NCBI RefSeq assembly: GCF_001037495.1
Contig: NZ_KQ089822.1
Location: 3,057,938 to 3,121,937, forward strand
DNA: 64,000 bases
Origin: Citrobacter sp. MGH106
GTDB lineage: Bacteria; Pseudomonadota; Gammaproteobacteria; Enterobacterales; Enterobacteriaceae
Direction: 5' to 3'
In this document: positions 10,082 through 19,138 of the stretch, piece after piece
Layout: every line of letters starts with the position of its first letter
Position numbering within the stretch: the first letter of the stretch is position 1
The notes under the pieces: model-generated
Told to the model about the DNA's origin: nothing
Seen by the model: the letters and a program-made list of their open reading frames with translations, nothing else
The model's database searches: none
Program-made: the position numbers and the translations under genes

Positions 10082-10816
10082 TTATGCGCTAATTTGAATC
10101 TTCTCTGCTTCGAACGCGGTACGTAAGCGGCGGGCAAAAGCGAGTGCGTGCTCACCATCACCATGAATACATACCGTCTGCGCAGTCACGCTCGCCCATT
10201 CTCCGGTCTGGCTTTTCACTCTGCCGGACTGCACCATTTCTAAGGTTTGAGCCAGTGCCTGTTCTTCATTTTCAATCAACGCGCCCGGCTGGCTACGGGG
10301 AACCAGACTGCCATCTGCCTGATAGCCTCGATCGGCAAAAACCTCCTGGCGTGTCACCAGGCCATAATGTTCCCCGGCCCGAATCAGCTCGCTCCCCGCA
10401 AGTCCCACCAGCACAAGTGATGGATCGCAGGCATGAACCGCTCTGGCAATCGCGTCAGCCAGTTGTGGGTCTTTCGCCGCCTGGTTATAGAGCATCCCGT
10501 GTGGTTTGACGTGGCGCATGACGCCGCCTTCAGCCCGAGTGATGGCAGCCAGCGCGCCGATTTGATACAGCGTCTGCGCATATACCGTTTCAGTGGGCAA
10601 AGTCATGGCACTACGACCAAAGTTTTCCCGATCCAGGAAACCTGGATGAGCCCCCACCGCCACCCCATTTTTTAGCGCTTCACGCACGCTTAAAAGCATG
10701 GTTTGCGCGTCCCCGGCATGGAATCCACAGGCAATGTTGGCTGATGACACCAGTTGCAACAGCGCGGCGTCATTTGCGCAGCCTTCGCCGAGGTCTGCAT
10801 TCAGATCAATTTTCAT
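10082..10816 (-). CDS. pxpA: 5-oxoprolinase subunit A (LamB/YcsF family)
   Basis: 244 residues starting [12 protein letters not shown], the hallmark of the LamB/YcsF family. With PxpB and PxpC it forms the prokaryotic ATP-dependent 5-oxoprolinase, which opens 5-oxoproline (a damage product of glutamine and glutamate) to glutamate. The later segments [11 protein letters not shown] and [18 protein letters not shown] carry the conserved histidines and acidic residues. It overlaps pxpC by 11 bases. Confidence 0.96.
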   Translation of the reverse strand: MKIDLNADLGEGCANDAALLQLVSSANIACGFHAGDAQTMLLSVREALKNGVAVGAHPGFLDRENFGRSAMTLPTETVYAQTLYQIGALAAITRAEGGVMRHVKPHGMLYNQAAKDPQLADAIARAVHACDPSLVLVGLAGSELIRAGEHYGLVTRQEVFADRGYQADGSLVPRSQPGALIENEEQALAQTLEMVQSGRVKSQTGEWASVTAQTVCIHGDGEHALAFARRLRTAFEAEKIQISA

Positions 10817-11738
10817 CGTTAAGTCGCCATGTTAACTGTTCCAGATAACGTTGCTGATCGGCACGCGCCTTCAGCGCCTCCTCCAGCGAACACTGAACAA
10901 AATGAATCGGCTGGCCGAGAGGGATTTGCGCCAGATGGTACATATCCGCCTCGATGATACAGGCAATTCGTGGATAGCCACCCGTCGTCTGAGCATCGTT
11001 CATCAACACAATCGGCTGACCATTGTGCGGTACCTGAACCACGCCGGGGAGCAGACCGTGCGACAACAGCTCACGATCGGTGGTACGTGTAAGTGGCTGA
11101 CCCTGCAATCGATACCCCATCCGGTTACTCTGTGGGCTGAGCTGCCACGGAGATCGCCAGAATGATGCCTGTGATGCGTCATCAAATTCGTGATATTCAG
11201 GTCCGGGTAACGCGCGAATACGGTTGCCCCACAAAAGCTGTTTGACCCCCTGCGGCCCGCTGAACTGTCGCGTTGAAACACCAATCGCCAGCCGATCGCC
11301 ATCGCGTAACAGACGCCCTTCCAGCCCACCGATACCTACTTTCAGATCGGTACTGCATGAGCCCATCACCTCGGGAACATCAATGCCACCCGCCACCGCC
11401 AGATAACTGCGCATCCCGCGATGCGGGCGTTTTAGCATCAGGCGTTGCCCGGCTTTAACCGGCAGTCGCCATCCGCTCCACACAGGGGTACGGTCTAAAT
11501 GCGCTTCACACCCCGCGCCGGTTAATGCAAACCAGCCATCCGCCTCAAATTCCACCACCAACTGACCGAGCGTCACTTCAAGTGCTGCGGCATTTGCGTC
11601 ATTACCCACCAGCAGGTTGGCTACGTTCAGCGCCGGTTTGTCCAGCGCCCCACAGTGGCTAATTCCTGATTGCCGAAAACCGTAGCGGCCACCGTCCTGC
11701 ACGGAGGTATACATGCCCGCACGAATGATTTTTAACAT
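10806..11738 (-). CDS. pxpC: 5-oxoprolinase subunit C (KipA-like)
   Basis: 310 residues of the KipA/biotin-dependent carboxyltransferase-like family: [17 protein letters not shown] near the N-terminus and [11 protein letters not shown] further on are family motifs. A subunit of the ATP-dependent 5-oxoprolinase with PxpA and PxpB. It overlaps pxpB by 7 bases and pxpA by 11, in line with coordinated subunit synthesis. Confidence 0.96.
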   Translation of the reverse strand: MLKIIRAGMYTSVQDGGRYGFRQSGISHCGALDKPALNVANLLVGNDANAAALEVTLGQLVVEFEADGWFALTGAGCEAHLDRTPVWSGWRLPVKAGQRLMLKRPHRGMRSYLAVAGGIDVPEVMGSCSTDLKVGIGGLEGRLLRDGDRLAIGVSTRQFSGPQGVKQLLWGNRIRALPGPEYHEFDDASQASFWRSPWQLSPQSNRMGYRLQGQPLTRTTDRELLSHGLLPGVVQVPHNGQPIVLMNDAQTTGGYPRIACIIEADMYHLAQIPLGQPIHFVQCSLEEALKARADQQRYLEQLTWRLNDEN

Positions 11739-12388
11739 ACCCCCTCCTTCTGCGGGACAAATCGCACGGTATCCCCTGGCCGTAACAGGATCGGCTCATC
11801 CCGCTGCGGATCGAACAACTTAACCGAGGTATGCCCTATCAGTTGCCATCCTCCTGGTGTTGATAGTGGGTAGATACCGGTTTGTGAGCCACCGATGCCA
11901 ACTGAACCTGCCGGAACAAGCAGGCGCGGTTCAGCACGTCTTGGTGTATGCAGTTGCTCCGGTAAGCTCCCGAGATAGGGGAATCCCGGCTGAAAGCCGA
12001 TAAACCAGACTACATAGTCAACTGACGCATGCAGTTCGACAACCTGCTTCTGGCTTAATCCACTGTGCTGCGCAACCTCTGCCAGATCCAGTCCGCACGT
12101 ACCACCATAGGTAACCGGTATTTCAATAAAGCGCGAATCTGGTTCCAGCGCTTCACTCTCTTCCCACCAGCGCTGCAGACGTTCAATTGCATCCAGCGCC
12201 AGCGTTTGTGGGTTGCGCAGAGTCACCGTGATGTTGTTCATTCCAGGAATGACTTCCAGCACATTCGGAGCATCTACCAGACGCTGGGCCAGGCCCCAAA
12301 TACGTTTCTGACTCGCCAGCGTAATCGGTGGTTCCAGTTCCAGAACCACCGCAGTTTCACCTAACAGATAACAACGCGCTCGCTGCAC
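11732..12388 (-). CDS. pxpB: 5-oxoprolinase subunit B (KipI-like)
   Basis: 218 residues, same length as E. coli PxpB (YbgJ). KipI-like fold; motifs GMNNITV and [12 protein letters not shown] are visible. In Bacillus the KipI homologue inhibits a sporulation kinase, but in this operon the subunit belongs to 5-oxoprolinase. It begins 16 bases after ybgI, so it is probably cotranscribed with that gene. Confidence 0.96.
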   Translation of the reverse strand: MQRARCYLLGETAVVLELEPPITLASQKRIWGLAQRLVDAPNVLEVIPGMNNITVTLRNPQTLALDAIERLQRWWEESEALEPDSRFIEIPVTYGGTCGLDLAEVAQHSGLSQKQVVELHASVDYVVWFIGFQPGFPYLGSLPEQLHTPRRAEPRLLVPAGSVGIGGSQTGIYPLSTPGGWQLIGHTSVKLFDPQRDEPILLRPGDTVRFVPQKEGVC

Positions 12389-12404
12389 TTTCGCCCCTCT
12401 TTAA

Positions 12405-13148
12405 TTACGCCGGATTGGGTATATCAATGAAAGAAACATCCAAATCAGTATTTTCATTCAGCCATTCACTTAACGCGCGAATACCGCCACGTTCGGTGGC
12501 ATGATGTCCGGCTGCATAAAAATGCAGCCCCTGCTCACGGGCTGAGTGAATGGTTTGTTCGGAGACTTCACCGGTAATAAAAGCATCGACGCCAAAACGG
12601 GCCGCGCTATCAATGAAACTTTGGCCGCCACCGGTACACCAGGCGACGCGCTGAACTTTTTCCGGCCCTGTATCACCACACCATAACGGTTTACGTCCCA
12701 GGCGCGCCTCTATCCAGGATGCCAACTCTAACCCCGGAACCGGCATAGCGAGTTCGCCCCACGGCACCAGAGGCTCAATTTCCCCCATCACGGTAATGCC
12801 TAGCAGCGCAGCTAACTGCGCGTTATTCCCCAGTTCCGGGTGCGCATCCAGCGGCAGGTGCCAGCCATACAGGTTAATATCATTTTCCAGCAGTGTTTTC
12901 AGACGATGGCGCTTCATGCCGCGAATAACCGGGGATTCGCCTTTCCAGAAGTAACCGTGATGAACGATGACCGCATCAGCCCGCAGACGCACTGCCTCGT
13001 CCAATAATGCCTGGCTTGCGGTCACGCCGGTCACGATTTTATGCACCGTCTCTTTGCCCTCAACCTGCAAACCATTCGGCGCGTAGTCGCTAATGGCCGC
13101 GCTGTTCAGTTTGTCGTTGATCAGTTGTTCCAGTTCGGTGTTTTTCAT
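12405..13148 (-). CDS. ybgI: Nif3-like dinuclear metal protein (GTP cyclohydrolase type 2 homologue)
   Basis: 247 residues when started at MKNTELEQL (13148), which matches E. coli YbgI; in-frame ATGs upstream would add an unconserved tail. The family forms toroidal hexamers with a two-metal centre; VIVHHGYFWKG carries two of the metal-binding histidines and GHHATERGG further ligands. The true reaction is not settled. It is the first gene of the minus-strand run leading to pxpBCA. Confidence 0.93.
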   Translation of the reverse strand: MKNTELEQLINDKLNSAAISDYAPNGLQVEGKETVHKIVTGVTASQALLDEAVRLRADAVIVHHGYFWKGESPVIRGMKRHRLKTLLENDINLYGWHLPLDAHPELGNNAQLAALLGITVMGEIEPLVPWGELAMPVPGLELASWIEARLGRKPLWCGDTGPEKVQRVAWCTGGGQSFIDSAARFGVDAFITGEVSEQTIHSAREQGLHFYAAGHHATERGGIRALSEWLNENTDLDVSFIDIPNPA

Positions 13149-13437
13149 CATCGCCCTCGTTGTCAAAAATTCTGCATGCCCAATCAGCAACACAGCTTAA
13201 GCTAAAATAGCGTCCCCGCCTCCGTTCGTCGATAGCCATTTCACTGACACATCAAGAAACAATCACATGGACTTTGAAGATAAATTGCTTACCACCAGGA
13301 GATCTTATTCATGTATATTTATGCAATCAGACAGCATATTGCAAAAATAATCAGATCTGTATCAAAGTTACCATTTCAAGGAAACACGCTCACACAGTAC
13401 GTTCATCCTGTCGTGAGGCATTCACTTCGAGAATAGA
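13149..13437. other. Divergent ybgI-dtpD intergenic region
   Basis: 289 bases between ybgI (minus) and dtpD (plus). Promoters for both are expected. I see AT-rich stretches on both sides but no operator that I can name with confidence. A CACCAGGAG run at about 13295 is an isolated SD-like sequence without a supported gene. Confidence 0.5.
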
Positions 13438-14919
13438 ATGAATAAACAAGCATCTCAGCCGCGCGCTATCTATTACGTCGTCGCACTGCAAATTTGGGAG
13501 TACTTCAGTTTTTACGGCATGCGTGCACTGCTGATCCTGTATCTCACTAACCAGCTTAAGTACAACGATAATCATGCATATGAACTCTTCAGTGCCTACT
13601 GCTCGCTAGTGTATGTCACCCCAATTCTGGGAGGATACCTGGCGGATAAAGTGCTCGGCAACCGCATGGCAGTCATGATTGGCGCATTTTTAATGGCAGT
13701 GGGGCACCTGGTGCTGGGTGCCAGTGAAATGGCGCCGGCGTTCCTCTATTTGTCTCTGGCAATTATCGTCTGCGGTTACGGTCTGTTTAAATCCAACATC
13801 AGTTGCCTGCTGGGCGAACTGTATCAGCCGGAAGATCCGCGTCGCGACGGCGGTTTCTCTCTGCTTTATGCCGCAGGTAACATCGGTTCGATTATCGCCC
13901 CTATCGCCTGTGGCTATGTGCAGGAAGAGTACAGCTGGGCCATGGGCTTCGCGCTGGCCGCAATCGGCATGCTGGCAGGACTGGTGATTTTCTTATGCGG
14001 AAACCGCCATTTCGCCCACACCACTGGTGTCAACAAAGCTGTCCTGTTCGCCAGAACGTTTATTCTGCCAAACTGGGCCTGGTTGTTGGTATTACTGGTG
14101 GCAGCCCCGCTGCTGATTACCGTCCTGTTCTGGAAAGAGTGGTCCGTGTATGCACTGATCGTTGCCACCGTCATTGGTCTGGCTGTTCTGGCAAAAATCT
14201 ACCGTCAGGCACAAACACAGAAGCAGCGTAAAGAACTGGGGCTTATCGTTACTCTGACCTTCTTCAGCCTGTTGTTCTGGGCCTTTGCTCAACAGGGCGG
14301 CAGTTCTATTAGCCTCTATATCGACCGCTTTGTTAATCGCGACATTCTGGGATATTCCGTTCCTACCGCGATGTTCCAGTCGGTCAACGCCTTCGCCGTG
14401 ATGCTGTGCGGCATCGTGCTGGCATGGGTGGTTAAAGAAAGCGTGGGTGGCAACCGCACTGTGCGTATCTGGGGTAAATTTGCCCTCGGTCTGGGATTAA
14501 TGAGCGCAGGTTTTTGTATTCTGACCTTAAGCGCCCGCTGGTCAGCAGCTTACGGGCATTCTTCTATGCCACTGATGATCCTTGGGCTGGCGGTGATGGG
14601 ATTTGCCGAATTGTTTATCGATCCGGTCGCGATGTCGCAAATTACGCGCATTGAGATCCCGGGCGTTACCGGCGTATTAACCGGTATTTATATGCTGCTT
14701 TCGGGTGCCATTGCCAACTACCTGGCGGGAGTGATTGCCGACCAGACATCCCAGGGCACATTTGATGCCTCCGGGGCCATCAACTATTCCATCAATGCCT
14801 ATATTGATGTCTTTAGCGAGATTACCTGGGGAGCCCTGGCCTGTGTCGCGCTGGTACTGCTAATTTGGTTGTATCAGTCGCTTAAGTTTAGAAACCGTCC
14901 ACTGGCGGTAGAGTCCTGA
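13438..14919 (+). CDS. dtpD: Dipeptide/proton symporter, POT family
   Basis: 493 residues, identical in length to E. coli DtpD (YbgH). Proton-coupled uptake of di- and tripeptides across the inner membrane. About 14 membrane helices; the first helix contains the [12 protein letters not shown] form of the ExxERFxYYG proton-coupling motif, and [12 protein letters not shown] matches the MFS A-motif. A peptide importer next to pyroglutamate salvage is the standard enterobacterial order. Ends at a strong terminator (14925-14962). Confidence 0.96.
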   Translation: MNKQASQPRAIYYVVALQIWEYFSFYGMRALLILYLTNQLKYNDNHAYELFSAYCSLVYVTPILGGYLADKVLGNRMAVMIGAFLMAVGHLVLGASEMAPAFLYLSLAIIVCGYGLFKSNISCLLGELYQPEDPRRDGGFSLLYAAGNIGSIIAPIACGYVQEEYSWAMGFALAAIGMLAGLVIFLCGNRHFAHTTGVNKAVLFARTFILPNWAWLLVLLVAAPLLITVLFWKEWSVYALIVATVIGLAVLAKIYRQAQTQKQRKELGLIVTLTFFSLLFWAFAQQGGSSISLYIDRFVNRDILGYSVPTAMFQSVNAFAVMLCGIVLAWVVKESVGGNRTVRIWGKFALGLGLMSAGFCILTLSARWSAAYGHSSMPLMILGLAVMGFAELFIDPVAMSQITRIEIPGVTGVLTGIYMLLSGAIANYLAGVIADQTSQGTFDASGAINYSINAYIDVFSEITWGALACVALVLLIWLYQSLKFRNRPLAVES

Positions 14920-14924
14920 GTTTA

Positions 14925-14962
14925 CAGGCCCGATGATGTACTACGACTCGGGCCTGTTTTTT
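14925..14962 (+). terminator. Rho-independent terminator of dtpD
   Basis: Nine-base stem CAGGCCCGA/TCGGGCCTG (14925-14933 with 14948-14956) followed by six T residues. Confidence 0.9.
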
Positions 14963-14971
14963 ATCAAGAGA

Positions 14972-15145
14972 TTACGAATTATTAACTGCCAAATCCTCTT
15001 CCGACAGACCTGTAACCAGTAACACCATTTCACGAGCTATTCCTTGCGCCAGCATTGTTTGCGCTATACGTAATGCAGCCTCGCGTTTACCTTGCTGTAC
15101 CCCTTCCTGTAATCCCTCTAACCGTAATCGCTCCGCAATAGTCAT
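14972..15145 (-). CDS. Probable intragenic RpnS-like antitoxin ORF
   Basis: Inside the rpn gene, in the same frame, an ATG (complement 15143-15145, residue 244 of the long protein) is preceded by a perfect AAGGAG at complement 15152-15157 with a 6-base spacer. Translation from it would give a 57-residue protein, [16 protein letters not shown] onwards, equal to the C-terminal domain. Published work on E. coli Rpn proteins reports that such internally made short forms (RpnS) block the toxicity of the full-length nuclease. The start signal is seen directly; the antitoxin role is by analogy. Confidence 0.7.
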   Translation of the reverse strand: MTIAERLRLEGLQEGVQQGKREAALRIAQTMLAQGIAREMVLLVTGLSEEDLAVNNS

Positions 15146-15874
15146 CAGCCTCTCCTTGTGTTGGGGGATCCGTTGCGCCATCTCTTGCATAAATTCATTG
15201 AAGCGAGATGCATCGCCGGATTGCAGAATGTAATTAAACATCGCCTGTAGCTGCGTGTCATTAGCGCATCCTGTAAGTAACAGCGTAGCCAGTTGTTCTA
15301 CCAGTCCCATCAAATCCCGCTGACGGATATATTTTTGCATGAGTTCCAGCAACGCCATTCGCCTGTGCGTCAGGATTTCATCATCGGGTACTACCGTTAT
15401 ATCCACCAGTGGAAATGCACTGGCATAGAGTTGCCTTGCCGCCACAGGATCTGCAAACGCATCCAGCCAACACAGTGAATACGGGTACGGGCTGCGGTTA
15501 CCGTGATAAAACAACATCGGTATTACCAGCGGCAGTTCCTTGTGTCCGGCGTCCAGATGGCGCTGCATGGCCGTCATCGCATAACGCAGCAAACGAAAAG
15601 CCATATGCGGATCGGCTGAACTCTGATGCTCTATAACAACATAGACATAACCGCCACCGTCGCGTGTGTGCAGCGACCAGAGCACATCGGAGTAGCAAGA
15701 ACGTAAATCCGCTTCAATAAAGCTCTCTGACTCCAGCTTCAACGTATTAAAATCGCAAAGCTTTTGCAGACAAGCCGGAAGGTGAATCTCGAGGAAATCC
15801 CGCGCAGTTTCGGGATGGTGTAAAAACGTTTTGAATACCGCATCATGCGGAGTGGAAGTCGTTGCCGTTGTCAT
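14972..15874 (-). CDS. Rpn family recombination-promoting nuclease
   Basis: 300 residues of the Rpn/PD-(D/E)XK nuclease family (relatives of E. coli RpnA-E, also called transposase_31). The N-terminal domain carries the nuclease residues D63 (SDVLW), E82 and Q84 (VVIEHQSS). Rpn proteins make DNA breaks with little sequence specificity and have been linked to phage defence. The C-terminal about 60 residues form a separate helical segment and have their own start signal (see the next entry). It is a single gene inserted between dtpD and phrB, a position where K-12 has none, so probably gained. Not an IS transposase: no inverted repeats are seen. Confidence 0.9.
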   Translation of the reverse strand: MTTATTSTPHDAVFKTFLHHPETARDFLEIHLPACLQKLCDFNTLKLESESFIEADLRSCYSDVLWSLHTRDGGGYVYVVIEHQSSADPHMAFRLLRYAMTAMQRHLDAGHKELPLVIPMLFYHGNRSPYPYSLCWLDAFADPVAARQLYASAFPLVDITVVPDDEILTHRRMALLELMQKYIRQRDLMGLVEQLATLLLTGCANDTQLQAMFNYILQSGDASRFNEFMQEMAQRIPQHKERLMTIAERLRLEGLQEGVQQGKREAALRIAQTMLAQGIAREMVLLVTGLSEEDLAVNNS

Positions 15875-16035
15875 CGTGTTCCGTCACCTGAAAGAAGATG
15901 ACGGGACTTTACTGCCCAGGCGTAACTGGTGCATTCAGGCAGTAACGGTCTTACGCACACGATTCAGCGCTAAATGCGCCCGCTAGCAACATGTGCATTC
16001 TGCTGGAATGCATTACGCAGAAATCCACCACGCAC

Positions 16036-17454
16036 TCACCCTTTTCGCGCCGCCTCATAGGCCGCGAGCGTGGCTAATCTCGCCTGCTTATGGTCGACAA
16101 TGGGGCGAGGGTAATGGAGAGTCACCTGCGCTTTTTCCGCCCAGTTCCACGGCTCGTGGATTGCTTTTCCTGGCACCTCGCGTAATTCCGGCACCCACTG
16201 GCGGATAAACTCACCGTCACGATCGAATTTTTCCCCCTGAGTCGTTGGATTAAAAATACGAAAATACGGCGCGGCATCAGTTCCGGTTGACGCCGCCCAC
16301 TGCCAGCCACCGTTATTGGCTGCCAGATCGCCGTCGATCAGTTGCGACATGAAATACTGCTCTCCTTTACGCCAGTCAATCAGCAGATCTTTCACCAGAA
16401 AGCTGGCGGTAATCATGCGTAAACGGTTATGCATCCATCCTGTGGTGTTAAGCTGGCGCATGGCGGCATCCACAATGGGATATCCCGTTTGCCCCGTCTG
16501 CCACGCCTGAAAATGTGCAGAGTTATCCTGCCACTGAACACGATCGGTCCAGCGAATAAAGGGACGATGACGACACAGTGCCGGGTGGTATGTCATTAAA
16601 TGGCGGTAAAACTCGCGCCAGATAAGCTCATTCAACCAGACGCTTCCGCTCCCGCCCTCAAGTGCCTGCGGCTGTTCTGCTAACAACCGGTTCAGGCATT
16701 GACGCGGCGATAATCCACCGGTTGCAAGACTTGCGGATAACCGGCTGGTGCCATCAATTGCCGGATAGTCACGCTGTTGTTCATATTCCGCGACAGCCTG
16801 CTGGCAAAACTGACGTAATTGCGCGATAGCCGATTTTTCTTCCGGTTGGAAATGTCGCACATCAAAATCCTGCTGCGGATAACTCAGCGTAATTGCGGTT
16901 AACGGTGCGGAAATAGTGCTGCTGTCTCGTCTCTTTGGCGCGGCAACACTCTCAGGAACACCGTCTTTTAGACGTTTCAGCCAGGCATTTTTAAATGGCG
17001 TAAAGACTTTATACATTTCATGATTGCCGGTCATCACCGCCCCCGGAGGCAGGATCACGCTGTCGTCAAAACCCTCACAGATCACGTGTGGCAATGACTT
17101 TTCCACACTTACATCACGCTGTCGTTCGTTTATTTCATACTGATAGTTATAAAAAAGCCGGCTGACATCATGCTGCGCACAGACGTTTTTTACTGTATCC
17201 ACGCTGGCGGAAAAATCGGTAACTTCATGAAACAGAAGGGGAATGCCTTTTTCTGCCAGTGCCGTTTGTAGCATATTTAATTGAGCGCTAATAAACGCCG
17301 CCTGGCGTGGAGCCATGTTATGTGACGTCCACTGTTCGGGAGTGGCAATATATAACGCCAGTACCCGAGCAGAAGGATCACGGCACGCGGCGGCGAGGGC
17401 GAGATTATCGTGCAGACGTAAATCACAACGAAACCAGACCAAATGGGTGGTCAT
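16036..17454 (-). CDS. phrB: Deoxyribodipyrimidine photolyase
   Basis: 472 residues, the E. coli length. Repairs cyclobutane pyrimidine dimers with blue light, using FADH- and a folate antenna. The N-terminal alpha/beta antenna domain ([17 protein letters not shown]) and the C-terminal FAD-binding domain (about residues 200-472; [17 protein letters not shown] and [24 protein letters not shown] split by a few residues) are intact. It follows ybgA by 24 bases on the same strand, so the two are probably one transcript. Confidence 0.97.
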   Translation of the reverse strand: MTTHLVWFRCDLRLHDNLALAAACRDPSARVLALYIATPEQWTSHNMAPRQAAFISAQLNMLQTALAEKGIPLLFHEVTDFSASVDTVKNVCAQHDVSRLFYNYQYEINERQRDVSVEKSLPHVICEGFDDSVILPPGAVMTGNHEMYKVFTPFKNAWLKRLKDGVPESVAAPKRRDSSTISAPLTAITLSYPQQDFDVRHFQPEEKSAIAQLRQFCQQAVAEYEQQRDYPAIDGTSRLSASLATGGLSPRQCLNRLLAEQPQALEGGSGSVWLNELIWREFYRHLMTYHPALCRHRPFIRWTDRVQWQDNSAHFQAWQTGQTGYPIVDAAMRQLNTTGWMHNRLRMITASFLVKDLLIDWRKGEQYFMSQLIDGDLAANNGGWQWAASTGTDAAPYFRIFNPTTQGEKFDRDGEFIRQWVPELREVPGKAIHEPWNWAEKAQVTLHYPRPIVDHKQARLATLAAYEAARKG

Positions 17455-17478
17455 AAAGCTCCCAAATCAATAAGACAA

Positions 17479-18438
17479 TTAGCTTCCATAGCGCAAACGT
17501 AACGTTGCGGGCCAGGGATCAAAGTAGCGCTGTCCGGAAAGCCAGGTATCCGGGTATTCTGCCATATAGTGTTTGAGCAGCGTCACGGGAGCAAGCAGTG
17601 GCTGCGTTGCGCGCCGATAATCATCAATCAGCGTTGCGAGTTCCTGACGCTGACGAGCATTGAGCTGCTTACGAAAATACCCCTGAACGTGCATCAAAAC
17701 ATTAGTATGGTTACGCCGGGTAGCCTGATGCGACATCAAAGCCATCAACTGCTGGCGATAAGCGATAAAAAAGGCATCCAGACTTTCCCATTCGTGAACC
17801 GCTGCCACAAAACGCCCGAGCTCCCGATATGCTGGCTGAGAATGCGTCAACAGCAACAGCTTATAGCGACTGTGATAGTCAATCAGTGCTCCGCGTGTCA
17901 GCCCTTGCTCACGAATACCATTTAGTTCATGCAGCGCATACATTCGTTCAACAAAGTTTTCGCGGATTTGCGGGTCATGCAACCGCCCATCCTCTTCTAC
18001 TGGCAACCACGGATATGCGTCCATCAATAATGATGTGTAGATACCGCGTCCCGCTTTGCGGTTATTTTTACCGTCAGCATCGTACACGCGGACACGTTCC
18101 ATTCCGCAGGTGGGGGATTTTGCGCAGACGATGTAGCCGCACAGATGTTCAAACTGCCCGATCTGTTGGTTACTGAAAACCGTCATGGCATCAGTGAGGT
18201 TCCCTTCCCGCTTATCGCTAAAACGCAGAGAAATAGCACCATCATCGTTTTTTACCAGACGTAACGCAGGACGAGGCACTGGCAATCCAATGGCCATTTC
18301 CGGACACACTGGCTCAAAGCGCACCCACGGAGATAGGTCTTCCACGGCAAAAGCCAGCCGTTTATGTCCGCCATCAAAGCGAACGTTAGCACCTAGCAAG
18401 CAGGCACTTATACCCACCGGGATTTTCTCGTTCATCAC
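17479..18438 (-). CDS. ybgA: DUF523 (TudS-like) and DUF1722 fusion protein
   Basis: 319 residues in two domains. Residues 1 to about 150 are DUF523, with the cysteines C13 (SACLLG), C45 (PVCPE) and C111 (SPTCG) in the pattern used by the thiouracil desulfidase TudS to hold a 4Fe-4S cluster. Residues from about 190 to 310 are DUF1722. The E. coli K-12 YbgA is only about 169 residues and holds just the second domain, so this is the long form. It is adjacent to and probably cotranscribed with phrB. A role in handling modified or damaged nucleobases is possible but unproven. Confidence 0.85.
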   Translation of the reverse strand: MMNEKIPVGISACLLGANVRFDGGHKRLAFAVEDLSPWVRFEPVCPEMAIGLPVPRPALRLVKNDDGAISLRFSDKREGNLTDAMTVFSNQQIGQFEHLCGYIVCAKSPTCGMERVRVYDADGKNNRKAGRGIYTSLLMDAYPWLPVEEDGRLHDPQIRENFVERMYALHELNGIREQGLTRGALIDYHSRYKLLLLTHSQPAYRELGRFVAAVHEWESLDAFFIAYRQQLMALMSHQATRRNHTNVLMHVQGYFRKQLNARQRQELATLIDDYRRATQPLLAPVTLLKHYMAEYPDTWLSGQRYFDPWPATLRLRYGS

Positions 18439-18485
18439 AACTCCTTATCCGTTATCTGAATAAGTGTAGACGTCGGAGCATAAAA

Positions 18486-18514
18486 AAAACCGCTACATTA
18501 CTGTTAGCGGTTTT
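18486..18514 (-). terminator. Terminator between ybfA and ybgA
   Basis: Ten-base stem AAAACCGCTA/TAGCGGTTTT; on the minus strand it is followed by an eight-T run, fitting termination of ybfA. Confidence 0.8.
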
Positions 18515-18533
18515 CTTGAGCAATTTCGATAAA

Positions 18534-18740
18534 TTAATAGAAATCGCAGGTCGCTTTTTCAGCCTGATCCATCCACACCGGCTTATCGCTGGTTTTCGAC
18601 CAGACGCGGTGCAGGTAGCTGTAAAAACGGGCGCGGTCTTTCCAGAACAGCATGACCGGTAGCGCCAGCACGCCCGCCACAACGGCGAAAGTACGGCGTA
18701 ATAAGACAACATGTGCTGGATATTCTTTGTAAAGATCCAT
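18534..18740 (-). CDS. ybfA: Small membrane-associated protein YbfA
   Basis: 68 residues when started at [11 protein letters not shown] (18740), matching E. coli YbfA; a GGGAGAAAAG stretch upstream provides the ribosome site. One hydrophobic helix at about residues 13-34 ([18 protein letters not shown]) is followed by a basic then acidic tail. Function unknown. It lies divergently upstream of kdp, as in E. coli, but without the rhsC element that separates it from phrB there. Confidence 0.88.
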   Translation of the reverse strand: MDLYKEYPAHVVLLRRTFAVVAGVLALPVMLFWKDRARFYSYLHRVWSKTSDKPVWMDQAEKATCDFY

Positions 18741-19048
18741 ACTTTTCTCCCCTATATCTGTTCGGTGAATCGCACCGGAAAAATAAACTTGGTTAACTGA
18801 TGAAAATAATACCGCCTTGTGTGTAATTTTACTACTCATCCGACCACTTATTTTTATCTATTGATGCTTCGTTTAACTTAAATTCGTAATTTAGTTACAT
18901 AAAAGTTAAATTAATACTAATCATTAGTTAAATAATGGCCTTTGCCATTTTTATACTTTTTTTACATCCCGCCCGCCGATTTTTGCGAAATCTTTGCAAC
19001 CAAAAAACTACGCTCTGGTTATCACATTTATGCCACTGGAGGTGCACC
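18741..19048. other. ybfA-kdpF control region
   Basis: 308 bases, strongly AT-rich at 18840-18930. It contains the KdpE operator (separate entry) and the kdpFABC leader with ATTTTTGCGAAATCTTTGC, which is similar to E. coli as I recall it. No further gene is seen. Confidence 0.7.
18946..18966 (+). promoter_or_regulatory. KdpE operator upstream of kdpFABC
   Basis: A T-rich stretch, CATTTTTATAC followed by seven T and ACA. It matches the KdpE-binding site of the E. coli kdp promoter, where phospho-KdpE activates transcription at low potassium. Confidence 0.75.
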
Positions 19049-19138
19049 GTGAGTGCAGGCGTGATAACCGGCATTGTGCTGGTGTTTTTATTATTAGGTT
19101 ATCTGGTGTATGCCCTGATCAATGCGGAGGCGTTCTGA
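19049..19138 (+). CDS. kdpF: KdpF small subunit of the potassium ATPase
   Basis: 29 residues starting at a GTG codon: [15 protein letters not shown] followed by [15 protein letters not shown] single membrane helix that acts as a lipid-like stabiliser of KdpABC. CTGGAGG at 19036-19042 is the ribosome binding site. Its TGA overlaps the kdpA ATG by one base. Confidence 0.95.
   Translation: MSAGVITGIVLVFLLLGYLVYALINAEAF

Noticed and set aside
14972-15874. The rpn gene as an insertion sequence
   Set aside because: Although labelled 'transposase_31' in databases, no terminal inverted repeats or target duplications are visible around it; listed as a nuclease gene.
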